From Bacillus sp. FJAT-27916 (GTDB lineage: Bacteria; Bacillota; Bacilli; Bacillales; Pradoshiaceae): a DNA stretch of 64,000 nt. Below the pieces are notes generated by a model. The model was not told the DNA's origin, did no database searches, and worked only from the letters and a program-made list of their open reading frames with translations. Every line of letters starts with the position of its first letter. Positions within the stretch are counted from its first letter, which is position 1. Shown here piece after piece: positions 1-8,688 of this stretch. The stretch is from contig NZ_LFZV01000001.1 in NCBI RefSeq assembly GCF_001183965.1, positions 1,408,438-1,472,437 on the forward strand, in the 5' to 3' direction. The translations under genes and the position numbers were made by a program.

Positions 1-659
1 TCTAAGCCTCGTTGTTTTTGGGCTAGTATTTCAATCGTACTATGATAATGCGGTTCCCCGTGGGACAGATCTAAGGCATAGGAATAACCCGTTTTAATCG
101 TTTTGTAGGTAAGAAAATATTCTTCTAGTTCTCCTTTCCTAAAATAATGTATGTACATTCCATTTTTGCGGATGAAGAAGGAGTTTTCTCCTAATCGTTC
201 ATATTCGCGCACAGCCTTTTGCCTGCTAGGCTCGTCTATATCAAATGCATTCACATAGACGAAGCCATCCTCTGTTAAGCCTCTCTTGACTTGGTCGAGA
301 AGAGGGGCAATCTTTGGTTCAGGTATGAAGTTGAGCACATTTGAGAGGATGATCAGAGAATACTGATTCGGCTTGATGTCAAACGTTGCTACATCCTCGA
401 CATGTGCTTCTATATTAAGTTGATATTGTTTTGAAAGAGTTTTACAACGCTCAATGGCCGTTTCTGATAGATCGATCCCTTCAACGGCACATCCTTTTTG
501 GGCAAAAAAGAAGGCATTTCTTCCTTCCCCAATGCCAATATCGAGCACCTTGCCAGCCGCTGGAACGAGCTCAGCATATTGCATTAATGTGCTATTCGGT
601 TTTAATCCCCATAGTAGTTCACTATTTTTGTATTCATTCTCCCAATTATATGGCTTCAT
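1..659 (-). CDS. Class I SAM-dependent methyltransferase, TehB-like (3' end outside window)
   Basis: The frame is open from 659 to the left edge, so the C-terminus is missing. The translation begins MKPYNWENEY. It carries the SAM-binding glycine motif VLDIGIGEGRNA at about residues 38-49, an acidic loop EGIDLS near residue 60 and a post-motif IILSNVLNFI strand, as in small TehB/UbiE-type methyltransferases. The substrate is not predictable. An in-frame ATG at 671 abuts the AGGAG Shine-Dalgarno directly; the ATG at 659 lies about 12 bases beyond it, so I prefer 659. It is divergent from the glcU-gdh operon. Confidence 0.85.
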   Translation of the reverse strand, partial: MKPYNWENEYKNSELLWGLKPNSTLMQYAELVPAAGKVLDIGIGEGRNAFFFAQKGCAVEGIDLSETAIERCKTLSKQYQLNIEAHVEDVATFDIKPNQYSLIILSNVLNFIPEPKIAPLLDQVKRGLTEDGFVYVNAFDIDEPSRQKAVREYERLGENSFFIRKNGMYIHYFRKGELEEYFLTYKTIKTGYSYALDLSHGEPHYHSTIEILAQKQRGL

Positions 660-835
660 CGTAAGCTTCATCTCCTGTTATGAATTCTATAACAACCATT
701 TTAACATTTGTTTCCAATGGAAGGTGCTAGCTTTCTAATATGTTTCTTTTTTACCGGATAAGGGAATGGATTACTATTCGTGGATAATACAACATTTATT
801 CCTAAAATTGATTACATTTGAGAGAGGTATTGCAC

Positions 836-1687
836 ATGGAAGGAATTTTATATGCACTATTGCCTGCGCTTGCGTGGGGAAGTTTAGTGCTAGTCAGTGA
901 AAAACTGGGCGGCGATCCAAAATCGCAGACGCTAGGGATTACGACGGGTTCACTTCTGTTTGGACTTGTCATGTATTTCATCCAGCAGCCGGATATGAGT
1001 ATGACAGTCTGGATTGTCGGGATAATCTCAGGTGCGGGCTGGGCGGTCGGACAGCTCAACCAGTTCAACAGTGTGAAAAACATCGGTGTCTCGAAAACAG
1101 TGCCTATTTCGACAGGACTTCAGTTACTCGGTACGACCTTCTTCGGGGTAGTTGTTTTTAAGGAATGGTCCGGTACGATGACCATTGTCCTCGGTCTGCT
1201 GGCGATCGCTGCCATCATTGCCGGGATTATCATGACAGGTGTTGGACAAGGAAAGGATTCAGAGGAAGGTAATAAGAAAAAAGGTGCCATGTTCCTCGGG
1301 ATATCCACCGTAGGATTTGTCCTCTATGTCGTGATTGTTCGCTGGTACGATATCGATGGATGGGCGGCTATCCTGCCGCAAGGGGTTGGCATGTTCATTG
1401 CCACGCTTCTGCTCTCCATCAAGGATAATCCGTTCAATAAATATATGGTTCGCAATGTACTGACAGGGATTATGTGGGCAATCGGGAATATTGGTCTTTT
1501 GCTCGCCAATCCGCTAGTCGGTGTTGCGATTGGCTTCTCTTTTTCCCAAATGGGCATTATCATCTCCACCTTAGGGGGCATTTTCCTCCTTGGTGAGAAG
1601 AAATCGAAGAAGCAGCTTACATTTATCATCATCGGGTGTGCGCTCGTCATTGCCGGCGGAGTTATGCTCGGTTTCACGAAAGAATAA
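836..1687 (+). CDS. glcU: Glucose uptake protein GlcU (GRP transporter family)
   Basis: A 283-residue integral membrane protein of the glucose/ribose porter (GRP, DMT superfamily) family with about ten hydrophobic segments. It opens MEGILYALLPALAWGS and ends in an LLGEKKSKKQ loop followed by a last helix, both typical of B. subtilis GlcU. It should import glucose by proton symport. A TTG at 818 is in frame, but the ATG at 836 sits 8 bases after GAGAGAGG and aligns with the family start. It is 17 bp upstream of glucose dehydrogenase, the same pair as B. subtilis glcU-gdh, which in that species is expressed in the forespore. I did not find a convincing sigma-G promoter by eye. Confidence 0.93.
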   Translation: MEGILYALLPALAWGSLVLVSEKLGGDPKSQTLGITTGSLLFGLVMYFIQQPDMSMTVWIVGIISGAGWAVGQLNQFNSVKNIGVSKTVPISTGLQLLGTTFFGVVVFKEWSGTMTIVLGLLAIAAIIAGIIMTGVGQGKDSEEGNKKKGAMFLGISTVGFVLYVVIVRWYDIDGWAAILPQGVGMFIATLLLSIKDNPFNKYMVRNVLTGIMWAIGNIGLLLANPLVGVAIGFSFSQMGIIISTLGGIFLLGEKKSKKQLTFIIIGCALVIAGGVMLGFTKE

Positions 1688-1701
1688 TGAAGGAGGAATA
1701 G

Positions 1702-2490
<789 letters not shown>

Positions 2491-2496
2491 AGACGA

Positions 2497-2538
2497 GGAA
2501 GGCAGCACCTAAAATAATGGGGACTGCCTTCCTTTTTT
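2497..2538. terminator. Bidirectional rho-independent terminator
   Basis: A perfect 9-bp stem, GGAAGGCAG (2497-2505) with CTGCCTTCC (2524-2532), is followed by six Ts. It ends the glcU-gdh operon and overlaps the stop codon of the convergent esterase. Confidence 0.92.
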
Positions 2539-3322
2539 ATGCTTTGCAAAATCCTTGTTTTGACAGCCAGCTTGCACATAGCCCTGTCCATTTTGCAGCG
2601 TCTGGTTCCTCCTCTGCTAGGCCAAGCCCATGCCGCCCATTTTGAAACACATGAAGCTCATATGGAATCTGGGCTGTGCTCAATTGGTTGGCATACAGGA
2701 GACTGTTGATGACCGGAACAGACTGATCGTCAGCCGTATGCCAAAGGAAACTCGGCGGCGTGTCCTTGCTGACATGACGCTCCATGGAAAGAAGTTCGCG
2801 TGCTTCATGCTTCGGGTTTTCCCCGAGCAGACAGGTGAGTGAGCCTTCATGAGTATGCTCAAGCATCGTGATTACGGGGTAACAGAGAATAGCGATATCT
2901 GGCCTGCAGGATGCTGAATCGATTCTGTCGATTTTCTTATACGCAGGATAATCCGACATATTTGCGGCACAGGCTGCTAGATGGCCGCCTGCAGAAAAGC
3001 CAAGAAGCCCAATCTTATCGGGGTCAATTCCCCATTCCTCTGCATGATAACGCACATAACGAATGGCGCGCTGCGCATCAGCAAGCGGCTCTAGATGCTT
3101 GGCAGGATTGACTCGGTAATGGAGGACAAACGCCGTAATGCCAAGCGTATTCAGCCACTCAGCCACAGGCTCGCCCTCATGCCAAGCACGCATGCGGTAG
3201 CCTCCTCCAGGACAAATGATCACAGCGGAGCGGGCAGGATTTTGCTCTGCCATATAAGGGACAATAATTGGTGCTTCCTCATGTAAATCAATCTTATCTG
3301 ACCAGATTGGCAGTGGTTGCAT
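2537..3322 (-). CDS. Alpha/beta hydrolase (acetyl esterase / BD-FAE-like)
   Basis: A 261-residue cytoplasmic hydrolase without a signal peptide. The oxyanion-hole strand is IICPGGGYRM (about residue 35), the nucleophile elbow GFSAGGHLA (about 109), the acid TADDQSVPV (about 200) and the base HVFQNGRHGLG near the end. This is the carboxylesterase/acetyl-xylan esterase-like group often annotated BD-FAE or YqiA/endo-1,4-xylanase-B-like. It probably deacetylates sugars or small esters; the exact substrate is unknown. It stands alone, convergent with gdh. Confidence 0.85.
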   Translation of the reverse strand: MQPLPIWSDKIDLHEEAPIIVPYMAEQNPARSAVIICPGGGYRMRAWHEGEPVAEWLNTLGITAFVLHYRVNPAKHLEPLADAQRAIRYVRYHAEEWGIDPDKIGLLGFSAGGHLAACAANMSDYPAYKKIDRIDSASCRPDIAILCYPVITMLEHTHEGSLTCLLGENPKHEARELLSMERHVSKDTPPSFLWHTADDQSVPVINSLLYANQLSTAQIPYELHVFQNGRHGLGLAEEEPDAAKWTGLCASWLSKQGFCKA

Positions 3323-3409
3323 GTTGGATTCCCCTTTATAAAGTGGTGTTGAGTTTATTTTATCATGTGTCTCGGCAGGGGGAGAATTGAGGAGAGTCCG
3401 TACTTTAAA

Positions 3410-3772
3410 TCATAATAGACGATGTTTTCTATTTGATAGAAAAAAGGAATCATATTTCCTCTTTTTCTGGATCATCATTGGAAATAAGATAACAGAAGAA
3501 TATGGAGGCTCTTTTTTATCTTTCAAATGGTGAAAGTAAGGATAGCTATAACGATCTACGACTAGTTCCGTGTAAGGAAGCTCTAAAGAATTAAACACGG
3601 CTTCCTCTTTAACTACTCCTATGTATAATGGATTTCCTTCCTCATCGGAGCAAAGAACATGATCAAACACTTGATCAATGAACCTCCGTAGTTTAATGAG
3701 TCCATCTCTGTTACCTACAATAAGTGATTCTTGGTGATTAGAATACTGAGCTTATACATCTTTCCAAGACAT
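3410..3772 (-). pseudogene. Small hypothetical protein broken by an early in-frame stop
   Basis: A start ATG at 3772 with GGGGAG 6 bases upstream opens MSWKDV and is then interrupted by TAA at 3752-3754 (codon 7). The same frame continues without a break as AQYSNHQESLIVGNRDGLIK and on to the stop at 3410, about 113 further residues. The reading frame is coding-like throughout (ELPYTELVVDRYSYP). A shorter product could start at GTG 3670, but the upstream homologous stretch and good Shine-Dalgarno argue for nonsense decay. I do not recognise the family; small proteins with a SLIVGNRDGL-type opening occur beside toxin/immunity genes in Bacillus, which is only a hint. Confidence 0.7.
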
Positions 3773-3985
3773 CGTTATCTCCCCTTTAAGTGCTTCTGCA
3801 AAATAGAATACTTAGAATGTAGAATAAATTCACTCTTATGATAGCATAAGACTATGCAGCGAATAGATTCAGTCTTTCGCTGCAATTGACTCTTAAACGA
3901 AGTATTTCTTATTTGAACGTTGGTAGGTCTGAAGAGATGGTTATTCCAAATGGGAAAACTATTTTATTGAAATGACAGATTAACT

Positions 3986-4551
3986 GTCAGAGAAAGCCCA
4001 CCCAATGCCCAGGCAAAGGGATCGAAGGGTGGGCAAAGGGTGGCCATCGTCAGAGAAAGCCCACCCAATGCCCAGGCAAAGGGGGTAAAGGGTGGACAAA
4101 GGGTGGTCATCGTCAGAGAAAGCCCACCCAAAGCCCAGGCAAAGGGGGAAAGGGTGGACAAAGGGTGGTCATCGTCAGAGAAAGCCCACCCAATACCCAG
4201 GCAAAGGGGGTGAAGGGTGGACAAAGGGTGGCCATCGTCAGAGAAAGCCCACCCAATGCCCAGGCAAAGGGGTCGAAGGGTGGGCAAAGGGTGGCCATCG
4301 TCAGAGAAAGCCCACCCAATGCCCAGGCAAAGGGGGTAAAGGGTGGACAAAGGGTGGTCATCGTCAGAGAAAGCCCACCCAATGCCCAGGCAAAGGGGGT
4401 AAAGGGTGGACAAAGGGTGGTCATCGTCAGAGAAAGCCCACCCAATACCCAGGCAAAGGGGTCGAAGGGTGGGCAAAGGGTGGCCATCGTCAGAGAAAGC
4501 CCACCCAATGCCCAGGCAAAGGGGTCGAAGGGTGGACAAAGGGTGGTCATC
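3986..4551. repeat. Nine-copy 63-bp tandem repeat array
   Basis: Unit starts (GTCAGAGAAAGCCCACCC) fall at 3986, 4049, 4112, 4174, 4237, 4300, 4363, 4426 and 4489: eight units of 63 bp and one of 62 (4112-4173). Variation is confined to a few columns (AATGCCC/AATACCC/AAAGCCC, TCGAA/TAAA/TGAA, GGGC/GGAC, GGCC/GGTC). Units at 3986, 4237 and 4426 contain a perfect 8-bp inverted pair GCCCACCC...GGGTGGGC and a G3-run series matching a G-quadruplex pattern on the plus strand. The left border carries the palindrome TGACAG-ATTAA-CTGTCA (3973-3989). Both strands are stop-free in several frames only because the unit is a multiple of three; no frame has a convincing ribosome-binding site. No spacers, so not CRISPR. 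Confidence 0.95.
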
Positions 4552-4601
4552 ATTAGAGTAATATCCACCTGAAAACACATACTATCCATGAGGTGAACAC
4601 A

Positions 4602-5777
4602 ATGTACAAACTACTGACGCATAATGATTTGGATGGTGTCGGCTGCGGCATCTTAGCGAGGTTGGCTTTCGGGGATGGTGTGAAGATCCGGTACAATTCA
4701 ATTGGGAGCTTGAACCGGGAGATTGAATCCTTCCTGGAGCATGATTCGGATACTTTTTTATTGATTACGGATATGTCACCGAATGAAGAGAATGAGAAGA
4801 AGCTGCAGAAACGGTTTGCGAAACAGGGCAAGATTCAGCTGATTGATCATCATAAAACAGCGGAGCATTTGAATGAATATAAATGGGGATTTGTGCTTTC
4901 TGAGGATGAAGAGGGTAAGGGAACGAGTGCGACTTCTCTTTTTTATGACTATCTCATTCGCCATGAGTTTTTACAGCCGACAGAAGGATTGGCCGAATTC
5001 GTAGAACTTGTCCGCCAATATGATACATGGGAGTGGGAGAAGAATGAGAATGAGCGGGCGCATCGCCTTAATTCCCTTCTTTATTTAACATCGATTGATG
5101 ATTTTGAGGAGAGAATGGTCGATAGGCTGCAGGGCGGGGAGAGATTTCAGTTCGATGATTTTGAGGGAAAATTATTGAAGATGGAATACGACAAGATGGA
5201 ACGCTATCTTCGCCGGAAGAAGCGGGAGGTTGTGCAGACCGAGGTCAGCGGTCTTTTGGCGGGTGTCGTTTATGCAGAATCCTATTTGTCCGAGCTTGGG
5301 AGCGAGCTTGGGAAGGAGTTCGCCCATCTTGATTATATCGCCATTATGAATATGGGGGGAAGACGGATTTCCCTGCGGACCGTTCATGATCATGTCGATG
5401 TGTCCGAGATTGCGGCTAAGCATGGGGGCGGAGGTCATGCGAAGGCTGCTGGCTGTTCGTTGACAGATACAGCCTACAAGGAATATGTAGCGGATACCTT
5501 TCCGCTTGCGCCGCTGCGCGAGGATGCGAAACGCAATCAGTATAATGTTAAGCACTCCTCCTTTGGCGCCCTTTATCACGGCAATAAGAATGACGCTTAT
5601 CTCCTGTATCCAAAGGGCAGTGAATGGAGAATTGATCATAATGGTGAAACCATTGATGCCCGTTTCAAGAGCTTTGATGAAGGGGACCATTATTTGAAAC
5701 GGACCCATGCGGCATGGCTTGTGAAGGATGATGAGTTTGTAGAATATTTAATGAAACAGGTGCAGCATCGCGGATAA
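4602..5777 (+). CDS. DHH-family phosphoesterase
   Basis: A 391-residue cytoplasmic protein with the DHH superfamily metal sites: HNDLDGVGCG near the N-terminus, LITDMSPNEE (about 60), the LIDHHKTAEH signature (about 83) and QYDTWEW (about 144). The DHHA1-type GGGGHAKAAGC motif is at about 280. It probably hydrolyses short oligonucleotides or cyclic dinucleotide products (NrnA/RecJ-like chemistry); substrate unproven. It is longer than NrnA (about 313 residues) with an extra C-terminal domain of about 90 residues. The ATG at 4602 follows GAGGTG by 6 bases; an in-frame GTG at 4593 lies inside the Shine-Dalgarno. It starts only 50 bp after the tandem repeat array. Confidence 0.87.
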   Translation: MYKLLTHNDLDGVGCGILARLAFGDGVKIRYNSIGSLNREIESFLEHDSDTFLLITDMSPNEENEKKLQKRFAKQGKIQLIDHHKTAEHLNEYKWGFVLSEDEEGKGTSATSLFYDYLIRHEFLQPTEGLAEFVELVRQYDTWEWEKNENERAHRLNSLLYLTSIDDFEERMVDRLQGGERFQFDDFEGKLLKMEYDKMERYLRRKKREVVQTEVSGLLAGVVYAESYLSELGSELGKEFAHLDYIAIMNMGGRRISLRTVHDHVDVSEIAAKHGGGGHAKAAGCSLTDTAYKEYVADTFPLAPLREDAKRNQYNVKHSSFGALYHGNKNDAYLLYPKGSEWRIDHNGETIDARFKSFDEGDHYLKRTHAAWLVKDDEFVEYLMKQVQHRG

Positions 5778-5786
5778 GAATGATGA

Positions 5787-5822
5787 AGCAGTTTGTCTTT
5801 TTAAAGGCAAGCTGCTCTTTTC
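5787..5822 (+). terminator. Rho-independent terminator after the DHH gene
   Basis: A 14-bp stem with two wobbles (AGCAGTTTGTCTTT with AAAGGCAAGCTGCT) is followed by CTTTTCTGTT. Confidence 0.85.
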
Positions 5823-5834
5823 TGTTACGATGCC

Positions 5835-6149
5835 TTACTTCTTAGCTTTGCTTTTGAATAGGAATAAACCCCACCAAACGATTAAAAATAAATAACCAAC
5901 CATAATAAAAACAGGCCAAATAGCCCCCTGCTGCAATTGACTGACCAAATATTCGAATTCATTCATTTCTTCTGGTCTTCCAATACTATTGATCAGACTA
6001 ACTAGTGGAATTGCTAAGGTGAGTACAATGGCAATAAAGGATAATCTGCTCATTTTCCTTTTTATCACACTCAAGAGGGCGGTGCCTAATGTCACTAATA
6101 AAAACAAATAATAGATTGTCCAAAACCAATTGGGCAGAGTTTCTGACAT
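5835..6149 (-). CDS. Small membrane protein, three predicted helices
   Basis: A 104-residue hypothetical protein with three hydrophobic segments (about residues 8-28, 36-54 and 75-98) and a basic C-terminus FKSKAKK. The ATG at 6149 follows GGGGAG by 6 bases; an in-frame ATG further upstream has no ribosome-binding site. No family recognised. It stands alone. Confidence 0.72.
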   Translation of the reverse strand: MSETLPNWFWTIYYLFLLVTLGTALLSVIKRKMSRLSFIAIVLTLAIPLVSLINSIGRPEEMNEFEYLVSQLQQGAIWPVFIMVGYLFLIVWWGLFLFKSKAKK

Positions 6150-6338
6150 ACATTTCTCCCCTTCTATAAAAATCAAATTTCTATTTCCATGTAAATATAT
6201 ACTTCATATCAAGTAATAGTAGAACTAGTCTAACTAATTATGGTAAAAAAACAAGGCTTTCAAGCAATTTTATAGAATAATATACATAAGAAGCTGTTTC
6301 CATCGGAAGGGGTAAAAATAAATGGGGAAGAAAGTATA

Positions 6339-6758
6339 GTGTATAAAGGAACTTCGCAGCAGGTGTATATGTACATGGTAATCGTCGTGACATTATTCAT
6401 GATCATGCGCTTGGAGAATCATTGGTTCCGATTAGTTTTCCTGCCTATAGTAGCCGTTCAAGTAACAGTCCTTTTTGCCAGATATACATTTTCGATTGGA
6501 AAAGATCAAGTAATCTATCAAATCTCTTTATTTAAACTCGCACTATATCAAAAGAAAGCCGACCATTCGACCATAAAAAGGGTCCTATTCAAACGGGTGA
6601 ACTGGAAAACAAAGTCAGCGGTAATAAAATTCGATAAAGGGATACCGATCCGTATTTCTCTATTAAGCCCAGATAGTGTATTTACGGAATTAATGGCTTT
6701 CTGTGAAAAACATCATATTGAATATGAAAAAACAAAAGAGTATAGAATGCTTGAATAA
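6339..6758 (+). CDS. Small membrane protein with PH-like C-terminal half
   Basis: A 139-residue protein: a two-segment hydrophobic N-terminus (about residues 10-47) followed by a soluble basic part (VLFKRVNWKTKSAVIKF), resembling the YyaB/bacterial PH-like group of Bacillus membrane proteins. Function unknown. The start is uncertain. The best Shine-Dalgarno (GGAAGGGG, 6305-6312) serves an ATG at 6322 that opens a 5-codon frame MGKKV whose TAG stop overlaps this GTG start at 6339 (TAGTG). Either a coupled leader peptide or an old frameshift is possible. Confidence 0.65.
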   Translation: MYKGTSQQVYMYMVIVVTLFMIMRLENHWFRLVFLPIVAVQVTVLFARYTFSIGKDQVIYQISLFKLALYQKKADHSTIKRVLFKRVNWKTKSAVIKFDKGIPIRISLLSPDSVFTELMAFCEKHHIEYEKTKEYRMLE

Positions 6759-6864
6759 ATGGCATGATTGAGGACTTGATATAGACGCTATTGAGGAAGG
6801 AACCAAGCAGCGTATTCATTAGTCTTCTGAATTTAAAGCCATCATATTGAGGGGGAGTGAACTG

Positions 6865-7395
6865 ATGATTTATGTTATTAGGCACGGTCAAACAGACTTA
6901 AATAAAGAACGAAAAATGCAAGGGAGAATGGGCTTGCCGTTAAATGAATATGGGATAGAACAAGCACAGAGATTAAGAGATGAACTCAAAGATATAAAGT
7001 TCGATTTTGTATTTTCTTCCCCGCAAGAAAGAGCTGTCCAAACAGCTGAAATCGTCACTGGTGGACATAAAGCTACCATAGATGAAAGACTTGATGTCTA
7101 TGATTTAGGAGAAGCCGATGGAGTACCTATCAGCGAAATGAAGATGTCTGGACCATTACCTGATACAACGGTGTATAAAGGAATTGAAGATCCAAATTGT
7201 TTTGTTAAGAGGATATTTAGCTTTATGAACGAACTTGAAAATCATTATAGGAAAAGAGAAATGAACATATTGATATCAGGACACCGGTGTACAACAGGTT
7301 GCATTGGTGCATTTTTCGAAGGAATGCCCGCTGATGGTAACATTTTAAAATTGTCATCAGACACCGGATATTACAAATCTTATCATTTTAAATAA
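6865..7395 (+). CDS. Histidine phosphatase family protein (phosphoglycerate mutase-like)
   Basis: A 176-residue cytoplasmic enzyme with the RHGQTDLN motif at residues 6-13 (phospho-accepting His), SSPQERAVQTA with the second arginine (about 56), the acid YDLGEADG (about 82) and the second catalytic His in ISGHRC (about 143). It belongs to the GpmB/PhoE branch; substrate unknown. It starts at the ATG 8 bases after GAGGGGGAG rather than the upstream in-frame TTG. Single gene. Confidence 0.88.
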   Translation: MIYVIRHGQTDLNKERKMQGRMGLPLNEYGIEQAQRLRDELKDIKFDFVFSSPQERAVQTAEIVTGGHKATIDERLDVYDLGEADGVPISEMKMSGPLPDTTVYKGIEDPNCFVKRIFSFMNELENHYRKREMNILISGHRCTTGCIGAFFEGMPADGNILKLSSDTGYYKSYHFK

Positions 7396-7434
7396 GCTAA
7401 GGGAGCTCCAAAAAGGAGTTACTTCTAGATTATG

Positions 7435-7806
7435 TCAGTCCCTCACTTTCAGATGTAACTCCTCAGTATGACCATCCCAATGAATGATGACGGGTCGCTG
7501 GGTGGTTTTATACACAGGGGTCATATTACCTCTCTCAAACACTCTAGGCTTCCCTCGCCTGTATCAATGCCATCAGGGCTATTTATTTCATAGGTGAATG
7601 TAGAGGGTTTCGTGCCTTGACCGATAAATGAAAATGTATAAATCTTCTCTGTTTCAGCGGGTGAAGCCCTCTAATACGACCTGCCAGTTCGTACTTTTCC
7701 CTTCAAATATCTATTAATCGGGACTTTCTTGATTTGAACAAGCTGCCACGAAAAATAGGAAGGCGGTAAAGATCGTACATATCAATATCCTTTTAAATGG
7801 AAATCA
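7435..7806 (-). pseudogene. Decayed lipoprotein gene with several frameshifts
   Basis: Read on the minus strand, this stretch holds a complete lipoprotein signal peptide, FKRILICTIFTAFLFFVAAC followed by SNQESP, with the lipobox VAAC. It runs into stops. The coding signal then continues in shifted frames: EGKSTNWQVVLEGF, then PAETEKIYTFSFIGQGTK, then NMTPVYKTTQRPVIIHWDGH and a final stop at 7435. At least three lesions separate these blocks. The blocks read like the small Bacillus lipoproteins of about 110-120 residues with a TNWQV core. No start codon with a good ribosome-binding site remains near 7800. Confidence 0.75.
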
Positions 7807-7868
7807 CTCCCCCTATTTTTTTGTGCGGTCGTATTTTTATATTTTTGGATAGGGTTTATTCGAAAATG

Positions 7869-7898
7869 AAGCTCAGAGCGATTCACTCTGAGCTTTTT
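7869..7898. terminator. Bidirectional terminator
   Basis: A perfect stem, AAGCTCAGAG with CTCTGAGCTT around CGATTCA, has six Ts on the plus side and a T-rich tract on the minus side. It lies just after the LysE-type gene stop. Confidence 0.88.
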
Positions 7899-7910
7899 TA
7901 ACGAAATGGA

Positions 7911-8543
7911 TTAATGCTGTGCTTTCTCAAAAGCGAGTTTAAGTCCAAATCCAATTAATATCGTACCGGTTATTCCTTCAATCGCTGCTTGTGCCTTCGG
8001 TTTTTTCATGAAGGTGCTGACTTGGTGAATTAAGTAAACATAAAACAGGAACCAGACAGCTGTTAATGCGGTGTAGGTGATGCCCATAAGCAGAAATGGA
8101 ACAAATGTGTTGCTTCCCGCCTCGACGAATTGGGGCAGGAAGGTTAGGAAGAAGACGGCGACCTTTGGGTTAAGGATATTGGTGAGGAAGCCTTGCTTAA
8201 AGCAGGAGGACTTCTCAAACTGTATCTTTGTCTCTGTTTCTGCCGTTGCGGCTTCTTCTTTCTTCCACAGGGACCAGAGGGTTTTGGCTCCAAGGTAGAT
8301 TAAGTAAATAGCCCCGACATATTTAAAAACGGAGAATAAGAGGGCTGACTTCACGATAATCGCGGACAGACCTAGAACAGCCGCAGATGTATGAATCAGG
8401 AGAGCGCAGCAGGTGCCGAGTGCCGTTTTGAGGCCGGCGCTGCTACCTTGACTTAGGGTGTTTTTGGTCGCGACAGCCGTATCGGGACCGGGAAGGATGA
8501 TCAAGAAAATACACATGAGGATATAAAGATAAAAGTTCTCCAT
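7911..8543 (-). CDS. LysE family amino-acid exporter
   Basis: A 210-residue membrane protein of the LysE/RhtB family with about six hydrophobic segments. It has the N-terminal signature ILPGPDTAVATKNTL (residues 16-30) and the GYLLIYLGAK-type segment (here YVGAIYLIYLGAK, about 74-86). It should export an amino acid or related small metabolite; substrate unknown. Single gene between two terminators, with a modest AAGGCGG ribosome-binding site. Confidence 0.9.
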   Translation of the reverse strand: MENFYLYILMCIFLIILPGPDTAVATKNTLSQGSSAGLKTALGTCCALLIHTSAAVLGLSAIIVKSALLFSVFKYVGAIYLIYLGAKTLWSLWKKEEAATAETETKIQFEKSSCFKQGFLTNILNPKVAVFFLTFLPQFVEAGSNTFVPFLLMGITYTALTAVWFLFYVYLIHQVSTFMKKPKAQAAIEGITGTILIGFGLKLAFEKAQH

Positions 8544-8657
8544 GCTATGCCGCCTTTCTGGCTCTATATAGTGCCTTCGTTATAAATGGTAACCTCTATT
8601 ATAGATTATAGGTTGAATTATTTGAATATTCTTTTTAAAAGTCCAGCTCATTTAAGA

Positions 8658-8688
8658 AACCGGGATTTCCATTTGAGGAATCCCGGTT
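8658..8688 (-). terminator. Terminator of the AraC-type regulator gene
   Basis: A perfect 10-bp stem, AACCGGGATT (8658-8667) with AATCCCGGTT (8679-8688), leads into TTTCTT on the minus strand and overlaps the regulator's stop codon. Confidence 0.82.

Noticed and set aside
431-738. Two plus-strand frames near the left edge
   Set aside because: They lie antisense to, or read out of, the partial methyltransferase, whose minus-strand motifs are clear.
3986-4551. CRISPR array
   Set aside because: Units are contiguous 63-bp repeats with no unique spacers and no cas genes nearby.
3964-4589. Repeat-derived proteins on either strand (21-residue periodic frames of 135-204 residues)
   Set aside because: They are open only because the unit is a multiple of three and lacks stops; no start has a ribosome-binding site, and the 62-bp unit shifts the frame.
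5172-5708. 178-residue minus-strand frame inside the DHH gene
   Set aside because: It is antisense to well-conserved DHHA1 motifs, with no ribosome-binding site.
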